Part shown: one piece after another, positions 20,635-30,196 of the stretch
Layout: every line of letters begins with the position of its first letter
Numbering within the stretch: the stretch's first letter is position 1
NCBI GenBank assembly: GCA_023212645.1
Contig: JALBYC010000018.1
Location: 124,001-188,000 of the forward strand
Source: Farysia itapuensis
Taxonomy: Eukaryota > Basidiomycota > Ustilaginomycetes > Ustilaginales > Ustilaginaceae
Reading direction: 5' to 3'
Length of the DNA stretch: 64,000 bases
Made by a program: the position numbers and the translations under genes
The notes under the pieces: generated by a model
Databases searched by the model: none
What the model saw: the letters and a program-made list of their open reading frames with translations, nothing else
Told to the model about the DNA's origin: nothing

Positions 20635-20963
20635 GACGCTCGGATGCTGTAGTGTACAACAGAGTCACAGTGTCAGTTGCGTGTTGGAGACGCTCGCACG
20701 AAGAAATCATCTTCCGCCTTCCGAAACAAAAGCGCGTTTCTTTTCGTGCGAGAGTTTTGTTCCCTGCAAACACAAACCTGTACACATACAGGGCTGAGTC
20801 GTCATTGGCAGCATTGGATCTCTCGCTTTCGCCACCATCATCTGTCTGCCTCCCCGCATCAGCAGACGATTGTCCTCTTTCAAGCCTCAATCGGCGCCAT
20901 CTTTGACTGCATTAGTCGTGCACGGTCCCAGTAGTGAACCAAGCATCGAGAATTTGCAGAAAC
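20635..20963. promoter_or_regulatory. Divergent promoter region NUP84 / TFIIB
   Basis: A 329-bp head-to-head intergenic region. I see no coding sequence and no TATA box; the middle is A/C-rich. Confidence 0.5.
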
Positions 20964-22184
20964 ATGACCGCTGATGTGGAAAGATCGCAACAGGTTAGCA
21001 TCCATCCCTGCTTGTTCCCAAGACCTTCTATGAGCTGCGTGTGGAAGAAAAGGAATACTGACACTCTTTCTCTGTGCAACTTGCAGAACGCTTTCGCGAA
21101 GCCGTTTGCGCTGAGTGCACGTTATGCTGCCGATCGGGGAGATGCGCCCAAGGGCGAGGATGGCTTCGTTCCCGACCTCAACGTACGTTTGATCTGTCGG
21201 GATTGCAAGACAGATCCTCCAAACCTGGCGGAAGAGTTTGACTCGGGCGATCTTGTCTGTGCCGACTGCGGGCTTGTGGTCGGCGAGAACATTATCGACA
21301 CGCGGTCCGAATGGCGAACCTTTGCCAACGAGGAAGGAGACGACCCTTCTCGTGTTGGTGCTGCTAGCAATCCGTTGCTGGATGGCATCAACGAACAGCT
21401 CGAGTCGCGCATCGGGTACAGAGATGGTGGCTCTGGCGCCTCTCGTGATCTGCAGAGGACCATGAATCGAGCCACTGGTACGCGAGACCGAAACATGCTA
21501 GATGCATTTGAGGACATCCAGCGCAAGTGCGACTCGATTCATCTACCACGCACGGTCTCAGATGTGGCCAAGCAGGCCTACAGGCGTGTCGAAGAGGAAA
21601 AGATTTTGCGGGGCAAAAAGCCAGATGCAATCATCGCTGCAGCCATCTACGTGGCTTGCAAGATGAGTCACGTTCCCCGTACGTTCCCCGAGATCTGCTC
21701 ACTGACCAGCGTGTCCAAGAAACATATTGGACAATGCTTCAAGGAGATGCAACAGGCGTTTGGCCTGAATGCCACCGGTACTGGCTCTGTTGATGGGTCA
21801 CGTATCTCGGCCAACAACAGCGGCACGTCGACTCCGATCGGCATTGGTCCGACCGGCGCGGCGGATCTCGTTGGTCGTTATTGCAACCATTTGGGTCTGG
21901 CCATGCCCGTGGTGCGAGCAACCGAGGACATTACAAACCACGTAAGAGAGCTGGGCTTTCTGGCGGGACGCAGTCCGATCACGATTGCCGCCGCCTGCAT
22001 CTACTTTTCTACCATCCTTTTCGGGATCGACAAGGGTGCCAAGCGCATCAGTCAGGCGGCTGGTGTCAGTGATGTGACGATCAAAAACTCATTCAAGGAG
22101 CTGCTCAAACACAAAGAACAGATCGCTACGCCCGAGTTGCTCACCAAAAATCCTACGATGGATATGACTCGTCTCGAGTCTTAG
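20964..22184 (+). CDS. SUA7: Transcription initiation factor TFIIB
   Basis: Two exons: 20964-20993 (MTADVERSQQ) and 21087-22184, giving 375 residues. The 93-bp intron has a GTTAGC donor, a TACTGAC branch site and a TTGCAG acceptor. It is a multiple of three without in-frame stops, so the frame stays open across it. The protein has an N-terminal zinc ribbon (CRDC...LVCADCGLV), a B-finger/linker (SEWRTFANEEGDDPSRVG) and two cyclin-like repeats. The first repeat includes KKPDAIIAAAIYVACK and the second SPITIAAACIYFSTILFG. TFIIB bridges TBP-bound promoter DNA and RNA polymerase II. Between the repeats is a Gly/Ser/Thr-rich insert (about 235-260) not typical of yeast or animal TFIIB. Confidence 0.93.
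   Translation: MTADVERSQQVSIHPCLFPRPSMSCVWKKRNTDTLSLCNLQNAFAKPFALSARYAADRGDAPKGEDGFVPDLNVRLICRDCKTDPPNLAEEFDSGDLVCADCGLVVGENIIDTRSEWRTFANEEGDDPSRVGAASNPLLDGINEQLESRIGYRDGGSGASRDLQRTMNRATGTRDRNMLDAFEDIQRKCDSIHLPRTVSDVAKQAYRRVEEEKILRGKKPDAIIAAAIYVACKMSHVPRTFPEICSLTSVSKKHIGQCFKEMQQAFGLNATGTGSVDGSRISANNSGTSTPIGIGPTGAADLVGRYCNHLGLAMPVVRATEDITNHVRELGFLAGRSPITIAAACIYFSTILFGIDKGAKRISQAAGVSDVTIKNSFKELLKHKEQIATPELLTKNPTMDMTRLES
20994..21086 (+). other. Frame-preserving intron in TFIIB
   Basis: 93 bp, phase 0, with no in-frame stop. The TACTGAC branch site lies about 28 bases before the TTGCAG end. Translation of the unspliced form would add 31 residues, including several Cys and hydrophobic residues, before the zinc ribbon. 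This does not resemble any TFIIB N-terminus I know, which argues for removal. Confidence 0.8.
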
Positions 22185-22495
22185 CTGCGCGTTGCATTTC
22201 GCAATGGACATTTGTTGCTTGAGCTAGATGGCTGTGAGATGAATGCCTTGCGCTTTGCATTTCTCCGGAGTGTCTCGAGAAGCGATGTGTTCCGCAAGAG
22301 TAGCGGGACCGGGTTGACAGTTTGCCTTTTGGTGAACACCTCCACCCGATTAAAGATAGCCACACTCGATCGGCCATCGGGTGATTGACAGCTCTAAATC
22401 TGTTCTTAGTTCTTACCCCACCACGCCTGTCTTCCGATGAAGTCTCAGCATCCAATGCATTGTCGTCCAGCGTGGTGAAGGCGGCCAGACGAATC
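22185..22495. other. Intergenic region TFIIB / F-box-like gene
   Basis: 311 bp between co-directional genes. The open frame of the next gene extends upstream to 22385, but this part looks like 5' leader. No other feature was seen. Confidence 0.4.
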
Positions 22496-24436
22496 ATGTC
22501 TGAAGCCGTGCAATCTGGCGTGAGCGCCATCCCGGTCGAATTGGTCTACCACATCTTCCGGCTTGCGGCCTCGCAGGATTACCAAACTGCCCACGCATGC
22601 GCCTACGTCTCCAAGCAAGTCTGCCAATGGACTAGCCAAGATCGATGGAAGACGCTTGTCATCACTCATGTGTCTCAACTTCATCAGTTGTGTATTGCTT
22701 TGCGGCATGCAAACAAGGTGCGAGGATGTTTTGACGATCCTAGCTCTGGCTTCACCTCGCTGCCATCTCCTACTCCCATTGACTTTGTGGAGAACCTTTA
22801 CATTGAAACAGAGAGAGATGATGTATATGCAGCAGAAGAGGGATTCTGGGAGTTTGAAGATATTCTACCCTCCTTTCACCATCTAAACTATCTAGCATTG
22901 GGTAGTAAAGAAGTCACTGGCTACGGGGAACAGCTTGGATTGCTGTCACCGTCCAAGCTTCTCTGCCTCTATTCTGGTAGTGGAGAGGAAGACACCTTGT
23001 GGAACTATCATTTCTTTGCGGAGCAGCGCAGTGGAAAGTCTACAGACGGCCTAGTGGACACATTCGATGATTTCTGGACGGAATGTCAGTGCAGCGCAGG
23101 CTGTTGGGGTATGAAGCCAAACCCTTCTGCTATGAGCGTCACGCACCAGAAATACTGTTCCAGGCTGATTCCGTGGAAAGGAGAGCTCAGACGACGACTC
23201 AAGTCAGTACACTTCATTGGTATCGATAGAGGAAGCAACGTGACAGGTGTGCCGGCCCCTTTCCGTCTTCTCGAATGCCTGCGTAGTGGTAGCACAGATC
23301 AAGGAAGCATTCTGTACTCTCTTGCCGCTGAAAGCCAGCGCAGCGAGACTGGCCAAGTATGGCCAGAACCCGACAGCGGTGAAGCAGATGCCCACACGCT
23401 CTACGCGGAGTCGCGTGCATTGAAGCTGCATTCCCTCGGCAAGAGCCCTTTCGACAACAAATACGGCAACATATCCCTTTCGTACCCCATGGAGAATGTG
23501 CGAGGTACCACACGCATTCGCTATGACACGCGCCAGTTTGCTCTGCGCCCTTGCGAGATCACTGCAATCCATCTCAAGCGCTTTTTTCAGGAACTCGTGG
23601 TGGCGCCTTCTCCGGGTCTTGCGCCCTTGGAACTAACACCCGCGTCCAACAATTTCAGCCATGCAGGTCCACGCCATGCAGCTCCGCAGCGCGGAGCAGG
23701 CAACTATCGTCATCTAAGCATCGGACAGGCTGAAAGATCCAGCCCTCTGCAACCTTTCCTCGACACTCTCGGCAGTCGACAGCTCCACACACTCGAGTTG
23801 AATTGGGACCCTTACACCCCTTTGCAGGAGAGTCAAGTGAGTCCTGCAGCGCGAGCGACACGTATCCAAAGCGAATCAGGCTGGCCAATGGAGCGACAAG
23901 ACATCTGGACCAACACTACATCTCAGAACAATACCGCTCGTGCACCACCTCCTCACCGAGAGGGTTTGCAGCGCCAGACACCACGTGCGCAACCATCTCG
24001 ACCCCATCCAGAATCGAGCAAAGACCACTCGTTCTGGAAAGTGGACCCGAACAAAGTCTCTGCCAACAGCCGTGCGTTTCGAGCGGATCTGTCCGACTCG
24101 ATTCGAACCACACTCGGTTGGACAGCCCAAGATCAGGAACAGCTCAACGTGTCCCCCTCGTCGTACTACATTGCCAAGCGCCGCAACTTTACGCTTGATC
24201 CAGATCTTAGCAATGATGTCCTGGACCACTCTTTTCGTCGCATCGTCAACGAGCTCGCCACGCTCGCCAGACCTGCGAGCGAGAACGCCGAGCCACCATT
24301 GGACATTCCCCCGTCCGTCCACCTAGCCGTCCAACCTCCGATCGGCAAACTCAAGCTCGGGGAACACTACGTACCCTACACGAAAGCAGAACGCGTCGCA
24401 TGGTTTCTGGACAATCTGAACACGGACGAGGCGTAA
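22496..24436 (+). CDS. F-box-like orphan protein
   Basis: 646 residues if started at the ATG at 22496; the same frame is open back to 22385. Near the N-terminus, IPVELVYHIFRLAAS followed by a helical segment with SKQVCQWT resembles the F-box-like motif common in basidiomycetes. That motif recruits targets to SCF ubiquitin ligases via Skp1. The rest (residues 60-560) lacks recognisable repeats. It has a Pro/Arg/Gln-rich region near 480-545 and a more conserved-looking C-terminal block (FTLDPDLSNDVLDHSFRRIV and KAERVAWFLDNLN). No homologue with known function is recognised. No introns were detected. Confidence 0.6.
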   Translation: MSEAVQSGVSAIPVELVYHIFRLAASQDYQTAHACAYVSKQVCQWTSQDRWKTLVITHVSQLHQLCIALRHANKVRGCFDDPSSGFTSLPSPTPIDFVENLYIETERDDVYAAEEGFWEFEDILPSFHHLNYLALGSKEVTGYGEQLGLLSPSKLLCLYSGSGEEDTLWNYHFFAEQRSGKSTDGLVDTFDDFWTECQCSAGCWGMKPNPSAMSVTHQKYCSRLIPWKGELRRRLKSVHFIGIDRGSNVTGVPAPFRLLECLRSGSTDQGSILYSLAAESQRSETGQVWPEPDSGEADAHTLYAESRALKLHSLGKSPFDNKYGNISLSYPMENVRGTTRIRYDTRQFALRPCEITAIHLKRFFQELVVAPSPGLAPLELTPASNNFSHAGPRHAAPQRGAGNYRHLSIGQAERSSPLQPFLDTLGSRQLHTLELNWDPYTPLQESQVSPAARATRIQSESGWPMERQDIWTNTTSQNNTARAPPPHREGLQRQTPRAQPSRPHPESSKDHSFWKVDPNKVSANSRAFRADLSDSIRTTLGWTAQDQEQLNVSPSSYYIAKRRNFTLDPDLSNDVLDHSFRRIVNELATLARPASENAEPPLDIPPSVHLAVQPPIGKLKLGEHYVPYTKAERVAWFLDNLNTDEA

Positions 24437-24699
24437 AAGAAAAGGCCCCGTCGCGCGCACAATGTGCATTCTAGTATCCAATGACTTTCAGCGACTTAGC
24501 GCGTGAAGAAAAATAAAGGTTGGTTTGTATCAAACAGTCTGGCTGGGCGTGTGCGTGTGTGTGTGTTGGTAGTGCAGAGACTGGATGCTTTGTCGGGCAA
24601 AGGCTGTGACCGAGGCTGGGCGAGATTTTGTGTGAAGGTGGAGTTTGGCTAGAGTCGGGATCGGACCGGGGCTGACTTGTGCTCCGTCCGATGAGGATC

Positions 24700-25629
24700 C
24701 TATTTGCCCTCGACAGCCGGAGTGATGGCGAGATTCGACATGCCTTGAATGCCTGTTGCAAAATTGGGGCGCTCTCCACGCTCGAGAGCGCCTTGTGACT
24801 CGCGACGCAACTTTTCGCGCTTGCTGGCTGACATGTAGACTCTTGGATAGGAGAGGGGTGTGATGGATCCACTGGCCCAGCCGCTCTTGCGGCCATCCTC
24901 GTAGTGTTTCACCTCGTGCTCGACTGGCTCGCCACGGGATATACGTTCGCGCTCCTTCTTGATACGCTCCTGTGCTTCGTCGCAGCGCGATCGGAGGAAT
25001 GCAATGACATCTTTGGGCGACGAGTGGTTGAAAATGGCTGTGCCTGCGACAATGACATTGGCTCCTGCGTCGGCACAACGGTCAATCGTCTTGGGCCCCA
25101 CACCTCCGTCGACTTCAATGTTGAGATCGGGAAAGCGAGCGCGCAGTTCTGCGACCTTGGGCATGCATTCCTTCATGAATTTCTGTCCACCTGCACCTGG
25201 CCACACGGTCATGACGAGGACCATGTCGACAGCATGGCCCAATTCGTCCGAAATTTCGCTGGCAGGTGTGCCTGGGTTTATCGCTACTGCTGCTCGCATC
25301 TTGGTGGCTTTGATCTGTCGCACAACATCCATTGGGTCGTCTGTCGCTTCGAGGTGAAAGGTATACGACGCACCGCCGGCTTCAGAGATATCCTTGACCC
25401 ATCGTCCCGGATCTGCGACCATCATATGACAATCCATAAAGATCTCTGGCAATGCTTTGTACACGGACGCCACGACGGGCGCGCCCATGACTATGTTGGG
25501 CACAAAGTGGCCGTCCATGATGTCCATGTGCAGCCAATCGGCGCCTGAATCGAGCATTCGTTTGCATTCGCAATTCAAGTTGCCCAGATCCGACGCCAGC
25601 ACACTGGGTGCTATCAACGTCGCTGGCAT
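24700..25629 (-). CDS. RPE1: Ribulose-phosphate 3-epimerase
   Basis: 309 residues, single exon. The TIM-barrel core is clear: IAPSVLASDLGNL, the metal-binding WLHMDIMDGHFVPN, DCHMMV, AAVAINPGTP, DMVLVMTV and the phosphate-binding IEVDGGVG with ANVIVAGTAIF. The enzyme interconverts ribulose-5-P and xylulose-5-P in the pentose phosphate pathway. Two oddities are visible. First, the usually invariant Glu of the VEPGxGGQ loop is Trp here (MTVWPGAGGQKF). Second, about 75 residues follow the barrel, a charged helix then a Gly/Ser/Pro-rich tail, making it longer than the usual 220-240 residues. In the reading frame beyond the TAG stop, 16 further codons end in Ser-Arg-Leu. Confidence 0.93.
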   Translation of the reverse strand: MPATLIAPSVLASDLGNLNCECKRMLDSGADWLHMDIMDGHFVPNIVMGAPVVASVYKALPEIFMDCHMMVADPGRWVKDISEAGGASYTFHLEATDDPMDVVRQIKATKMRAAVAINPGTPASEISDELGHAVDMVLVMTVWPGAGGQKFMKECMPKVAELRARFPDLNIEVDGGVGPKTIDRCADAGANVIVAGTAIFNHSSPKDVIAFLRSRCDEAQERIKKERERISRGEPVEHEVKHYEDGRKSGWASGSITPLSYPRVYMSASKREKLRRESQGALERGERPNFATGIQGMSNLAITPAVEGK

Positions 25630-26005
25630 GGTGTATGTAGTGCTGCCGAAGCTATTGCCCTTTGCGATGGTATTGAAGCAACAGAGGCTGGACTTTGCGA
25701 GGTCTTGATCGGGACTAGGTGCGTGAGTGTATGTGTGTGCGTGTGCAAGGTGACGGCGTGGATAACAGAAATTCCTCGGCTTGGCCCAGGCGCTGACTGT
25801 ATCGAGTTACACTGCTTGGAAATTTATCGCGGTAACTAACCACAAACCGTGACTGCTCAAGGCTCATCGATCGATTCAAAAAGGGAATTGCAAAGTTGGG
25901 CTGCACGTCAAATTCGCCACACTTCACCCCCAACTTCCCGAATATCATCGCCTATTTTAACCAAAATAGATCACCGAAATGACACCCGAACAGAGCGTGG
26001 CCAGC
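25630..26005. other. RPE1 promoter region and 3' region of the Mug190-like gene
   Basis: 376 bp between two minus-strand genes. A GT-rich tract lies at about 25724-25746. A perfect 7-bp inverted repeat CTATTTT-AACC-AAAATAG (25952-25969) lies about 40 bases downstream of the Mug190-like stop codon and may belong to its 3' end. Confidence 0.5.
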
Positions 26006-29000
26006 TTAAAAGTGCGAAATGCCCTCGGACTCCATCTTGCCCATCTTCTTGCTCTGCTTGCCAAACTGTCGCTTGACTTTGGCCATGCTGTCCTCGGCGT
26101 TGGTCTTCATCCATGTGAGCGTGCGGAAGCCTTTGATTTGTGCTGCGCCCCGTTCGTTTCGGTGCAGAGCCCGCGCTCGTGCTCGTCGACCTTCAGGCGT
26201 GTCAGGGTCTGTGTCTTGCAGCATTCGCTCCATTTCCATCTCGGAAATCGACTCTGCGTACAGGGAGTCTTGGTCTCCGCCGCTTGCATCTTCCCCATAG
26301 CGATCCGATTCGTCGGCCGTCTGCCCACCTGAACTGGACGTGGATAATGTCCGGCGGTGGGAGTGTTTGCTGTCAGCCGTGCCGTCTTGGGCATTCTTCT
26401 GAGCTTCCTGATAGCGTTTCACCGCCGCCAGCGAGCGGACGGGGGACCGTTCATTGGCGTCCACCAGCGTGTTGTACGTGTCAAACGCGAATCGCATCTC
26501 GTTGTCTCCCGCCGTACATGATCGGTGCTCTGGTCCAATACCCCGATGGTAGATGGCACTCAGTTCAAGCCAGCCGACAGGTTTGAGATGGACAGCCTTG
26601 AGTGCGGCTTCGGAAACTTCGCGAGACGCACTAGAGCACAGCTCTTCTAGTACGGGACTGAGTTGTTGCTGCTTCTTGTCTTTCTGTGCGTCCTGTCGAT
26701 CCTTTTGCAGCAATTCTGGGTCACTCGTGGCCCGCAGCATGTTCTGCTCCACCTCGTCCCAGTCGCTGCTTTCGAACAGACGAACACGGCATTTGATAGG
26801 CGTCTCGTCGGCGATGCGGTTCAGGGGAATAAAGCCAATGGCATGCTGATGGTGTCGTCCCGGCACACGCGAGTCGCTTCGCACAGTAAAGTGGAGCAGA
26901 TTCGGGTACCTCTGTCGCACTGGGATGCGTAGAGTCGACTTGAGTGGCCATTCGTAACTAACAGTAGCGGCATCGCCAACTCCCGACTCGTAGTCTTCCA
27001 CAGGCTCGGCTTCGTCCGTCGCAACTTTGCCGCCGACGGTCTCGAGCAGAAGCTGACAGCTCTTCTTGTCAAAGACACCCTGCTGCATGCCGACCGCTTT
27101 GCAGCTTTCGACTTCGATCAAGCCTATGTTCCATCCCCGTAGCGGACGGGGTACCGACATCTCGATACTGCGGAACAAGATGGTCAAGCGCATTTTGCCG
27201 TAGCCAAGACCTCCGACCAAAGTATACAGTCCAGTGGTCCTGCTGCTGTTCTGCAAAACATCTGAAATCTTGAGCCCAACGCAGCCGAGAACAGCATCGC
27301 CTTCTCTCATACGAGCATCGCGCACCGTGAAATCGATCCGCGCTGTCGTCCAGTCTCCAATAAAGCGCTCGGAGCCAGCATTGATGTACGGTCGCGGATT
27401 AAGTGTTTTTGTCCTGGTACGGAATATCGCTTCGTCATTCAAGAACACTTGGACATACGAGGAAGGCAGCCGGCCAGCAGCGCTTCCCTCGGCTTGGCTT
27501 TCGTCGGTTGGGGCAGGTGCATGCCGCGATTTGTGTGAAAGTCGTTTCGAATTTCCCAGCGATCTCTGCGTAGACGGCACCTCCAGGTTGTGCAGCGAAT
27601 GAATGTGGAAAGCAAGAATGCCTGATGGAAACTCAGCCTGGGGAGGATGCATCGTTGCGTGTTTGGCACCTTCAATCATGTTTGTCAGCTTTGCTACCCG
27701 GTCTTTGCGCTCTTTTCGCTTTTGTAGTATGTCGTTGTCGATTGGCAATCCCAACTTTGTGACAAACCGATCAAACCCGGTCATGTACTTTAGCAGTCCC
27801 TCGTCAGGGGATATGTTTCCATTTTCGTCCGACGGCGCTGAGGGTGAGTGGGTGGGTGGCGAAAAGGAAGGCAGCTCTTTCGAGTCACCTGCTTGAGCAA
27901 CAGGCGAGATAAGATCAATTGAGTCTTCGTTTTCCGTGTCGAGCTTCATCGCTGTCTGCAAGAGTCTACGCTTGGAAGGCATATGGCCCGTGCCTTCTGC
28001 ATGCGCCAGACCAAAGAAGCCAACACTGTACTTGAGCGTGCCCTGGACCGGCAGGCCCTTGCGCATCGGACGCAACTCGTCGAGGCGGGTTTCGAGGAGA
28101 TTGTTGCTGCGTGCTTCTCCCTGCGGCCTAAACTTGCGAATGAGACGATCAATTGAGATTTCAATTTTGCCCAACGGATCATCCGCAGAGAAGCGGTCTG
28201 CGTCAAATACAGTGAGACGAAGGCGGTCATGGTCTCGCACCTCGTCCGGCGAGACAACTAGGTAAGTCACTTCGTGCCAGATAGCGTCTCTGCGTTTCCT
28301 GATGATGCGGCTCGTGAAAAGTGGTTTGCCGGCTCGTGCAAATGACGCTTGCACAAATGGGTCGCTTTTGCCATTCGAGTCCGCAGCGGCAAGGTTGTCA
28401 GCTTGATGTAATACAAGGCAAATCACACCAACAGCATATACGTCCGCTGGTCCATCGCCTGAGCCGAGGAGGCCTGCGACATCGACTGTGTAGGAGAGGG
28501 GGGCGATAAACCCACGAATCACATCCTCAACAGCGTGACGCACGTACGTCGTCATCAACGGCAGGTTCATGGCATCGATGACCATTTTCTTTCCCAACGG
28601 TTTAGCAGACATCTCGATCTGGGGAGCGCCGACGAACGTCACAGCAGCATGCTTGATGAACGGGGCCACCGGGGTCATCTGCAGACGGACACGTGCTTTT
28701 CCTTCAATGCCGACCATCTCGATCCATACAGGTAACTCGACAGCAGCCAGCTTCTGCAAACCGACACTGAGATAGAGTAGAAGATGGATCCTCTCTGTCG
28801 GAGTGTTCATCATCCCGTCAACGACTTCATCGTCGTCCTCGTTGGCTTCCGCCCCGACTGGTTCTGAGCTGTGCAACGGCTTGGCCGTGTTCTTCGAGGT
28901 TCGCAAGCGGCTCTTCTTTGGTACAGCGCCTCTGTATGCAAAGGTCACCTCGAGATTGACAAAGTCACCCAGGTCGATGCCGATTGCATCGTCGTCTAAA

Positions 29001-29827
29001 CGAGCAGGGTCCCCGTCATTGTCGACGTTCGATTCTTTGGTGCTCGGCTTGAGCCCAGCATCATGGCGAGCTTGTGCAACAGCACCTTGAAGGAAGCCTG
29101 ACTCGTCAGAAGGTAGGACGCGGAAGCTCTTGACTTTGAGCGGTATTGAGCCTTGATCCATGTCTTCAACACGCACGCTGTGTACAATGCCGGGCACTTG
29201 AGTCATTAGACTGTCCTCGAGAAGATCGACAAAGGGAGCAAAATAGTCCGAGTTGATGAGGGGCCAAGCAGTGGCGAGCGCTTTGTTGAGCCACTCTACC
29301 GATTCCTCGTCCTGCCCTAGAATGGCAGCCTTCTTCGCAACTTGTTCCATCTCGACCGTCCATTTTGTGTCTTTACTGACAGTCTGAAGCTTCATATACA
29401 GAACATGACCGCTGCAAACGGCCAGAAAAACAGCAGCAACCAGACTGAAGCGTGCCAGTATCAATGTTGTCAGCACCGTGCCACCAAAGGAGAGCATGAC
29501 CAGAGGAATGGTGTCTTGAAACGCTCCGAGCGCCGTCGAGTTAACAGAAGCAGGCTCTTCCAGCTTCTTGTGCTGTTGAGGGCTGACGGTGCTAGCAATT
29601 GCGAGCTTGTGCTCAGGAGAGGAGCCTTGCGCAGGAGTCGGGACAGGTGGTGCTGCTTGATCAGAGGTACGAGACCACCTCTTGGTGCTGTTTGTCGGTG
29701 CAGTCTCTTCATCATCACTGCTTGCATTTGACTTTTTCTTGCTGCCCATGATACGGGAGCGAACCGAGCTGAAGCTCGCTCTCCTACCCGAGAGGCTCTT
29801 GCGTGGAGAGGCCTCTGGTTCCGACAT
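26006..29827 (-). CDS. mug190: Mug190/tricalbin-like SMP and C2 domain lipid-transfer protein
   Basis: 1273 residues, single exon, with the start at the ATG at 29827. The N-terminus is basic and Ser-rich. Next comes a hydrophobic hairpin-like segment at about 104-146 (PLVMLSFGGTVLTTLILARF and SLVAAVFLAVCSGHVLYM), probably anchoring it in the ER. An SMP-like lipid-binding domain follows (about 155-440, WLNKALATAWPLINSDYFAPFV). A C2 domain lies at about 457-570 (VICLVLHQADNLAAADSNGKSDPFV) and another around 730-900. A third C2-like segment is near 895-1010 (GWNIGLIEVESCKAVG). The order fits S. pombe Mug190 and the tricalbin/extended-synaptotagmin group at ER-plasma membrane contacts. The C-terminal 250 residues are charged and low-complexity. 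Exact lipid cargo is unknown. Confidence 0.82.
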   Translation of the reverse strand: MSEPEASPRKSLSGRRASFSSVRSRIMGSKKKSNASSDDEETAPTNSTKRWSRTSDQAAPPVPTPAQGSSPEHKLAIASTVSPQQHKKLEEPASVNSTALGAFQDTIPLVMLSFGGTVLTTLILARFSLVAAVFLAVCSGHVLYMKLQTVSKDTKWTVEMEQVAKKAAILGQDEESVEWLNKALATAWPLINSDYFAPFVDLLEDSLMTQVPGIVHSVRVEDMDQGSIPLKVKSFRVLPSDESGFLQGAVAQARHDAGLKPSTKESNVDNDGDPARLDDDAIGIDLGDFVNLEVTFAYRGAVPKKSRLRTSKNTAKPLHSSEPVGAEANEDDDEVVDGMMNTPTERIHLLLYLSVGLQKLAAVELPVWIEMVGIEGKARVRLQMTPVAPFIKHAAVTFVGAPQIEMSAKPLGKKMVIDAMNLPLMTTYVRHAVEDVIRGFIAPLSYTVDVAGLLGSGDGPADVYAVGVICLVLHQADNLAAADSNGKSDPFVQASFARAGKPLFTSRIIRKRRDAIWHEVTYLVVSPDEVRDHDRLRLTVFDADRFSADDPLGKIEISIDRLIRKFRPQGEARSNNLLETRLDELRPMRKGLPVQGTLKYSVGFFGLAHAEGTGHMPSKRRLLQTAMKLDTENEDSIDLISPVAQAGDSKELPSFSPPTHSPSAPSDENGNISPDEGLLKYMTGFDRFVTKLGLPIDNDILQKRKERKDRVAKLTNMIEGAKHATMHPPQAEFPSGILAFHIHSLHNLEVPSTQRSLGNSKRLSHKSRHAPAPTDESQAEGSAAGRLPSSYVQVFLNDEAIFRTRTKTLNPRPYINAGSERFIGDWTTARIDFTVRDARMREGDAVLGCVGLKISDVLQNSSRTTGLYTLVGGLGYGKMRLTILFRSIEMSVPRPLRGWNIGLIEVESCKAVGMQQGVFDKKSCQLLLETVGGKVATDEAEPVEDYESGVGDAATVSYEWPLKSTLRIPVRQRYPNLLHFTVRSDSRVPGRHHQHAIGFIPLNRIADETPIKCRVRLFESSDWDEVEQNMLRATSDPELLQKDRQDAQKDKKQQQLSPVLEELCSSASREVSEAALKAVHLKPVGWLELSAIYHRGIGPEHRSCTAGDNEMRFAFDTYNTLVDANERSPVRSLAAVKRYQEAQKNAQDGTADSKHSHRRTLSTSSSGGQTADESDRYGEDASGGDQDSLYAESISEMEMERMLQDTDPDTPEGRRARARALHRNERGAAQIKGFRTLTWMKTNAEDSMAKVKRQFGKQSKKMGKMESEGISHF

Positions 29828-30196
29828 GGTGGTCGTCAAGAGATGCTGTTGAACGACGTGGTTGTGCGAAAATAGACTTTTGGCTGCACGGCCTCGTCAC
29901 TGGACAATGCTGTGCGCCGCATATCATGCAATAAGCCGAGCTGTCAGGGCCCCAAACCCTGTAATTCTTCCAAAATTCCTCTCGAAATTGTGCTACAATA
30001 ATCAAGTCAACAATTTGGCCGACTAGATGTGCAAAAGCACAGGCACAATCTATCTACCACATATATTGCCATGTAGCCGTTCTTCTACTTGTAGACATTG
30101 CTGGGTTAGCAAGGTAAGGGGAGACTCTTTTTTTGTCGACAGACTCTATCTAGAGTAGCTATTATATATGCACATACATATGAACTTCGCAATGTT
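29828..30196. promoter_or_regulatory. Region between the Mug190-like gene and tRNA-Ala
   Basis: 369 bp serving as the Mug190-like promoter on one side and tRNA 5' flank on the other. An A/T-rich block TATTATATATGCACATACAT (about 30160-30179) sits 20-40 bases before the tRNA and could act as its upstream TATA element. I see no protein gene. Confidence 0.5.
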
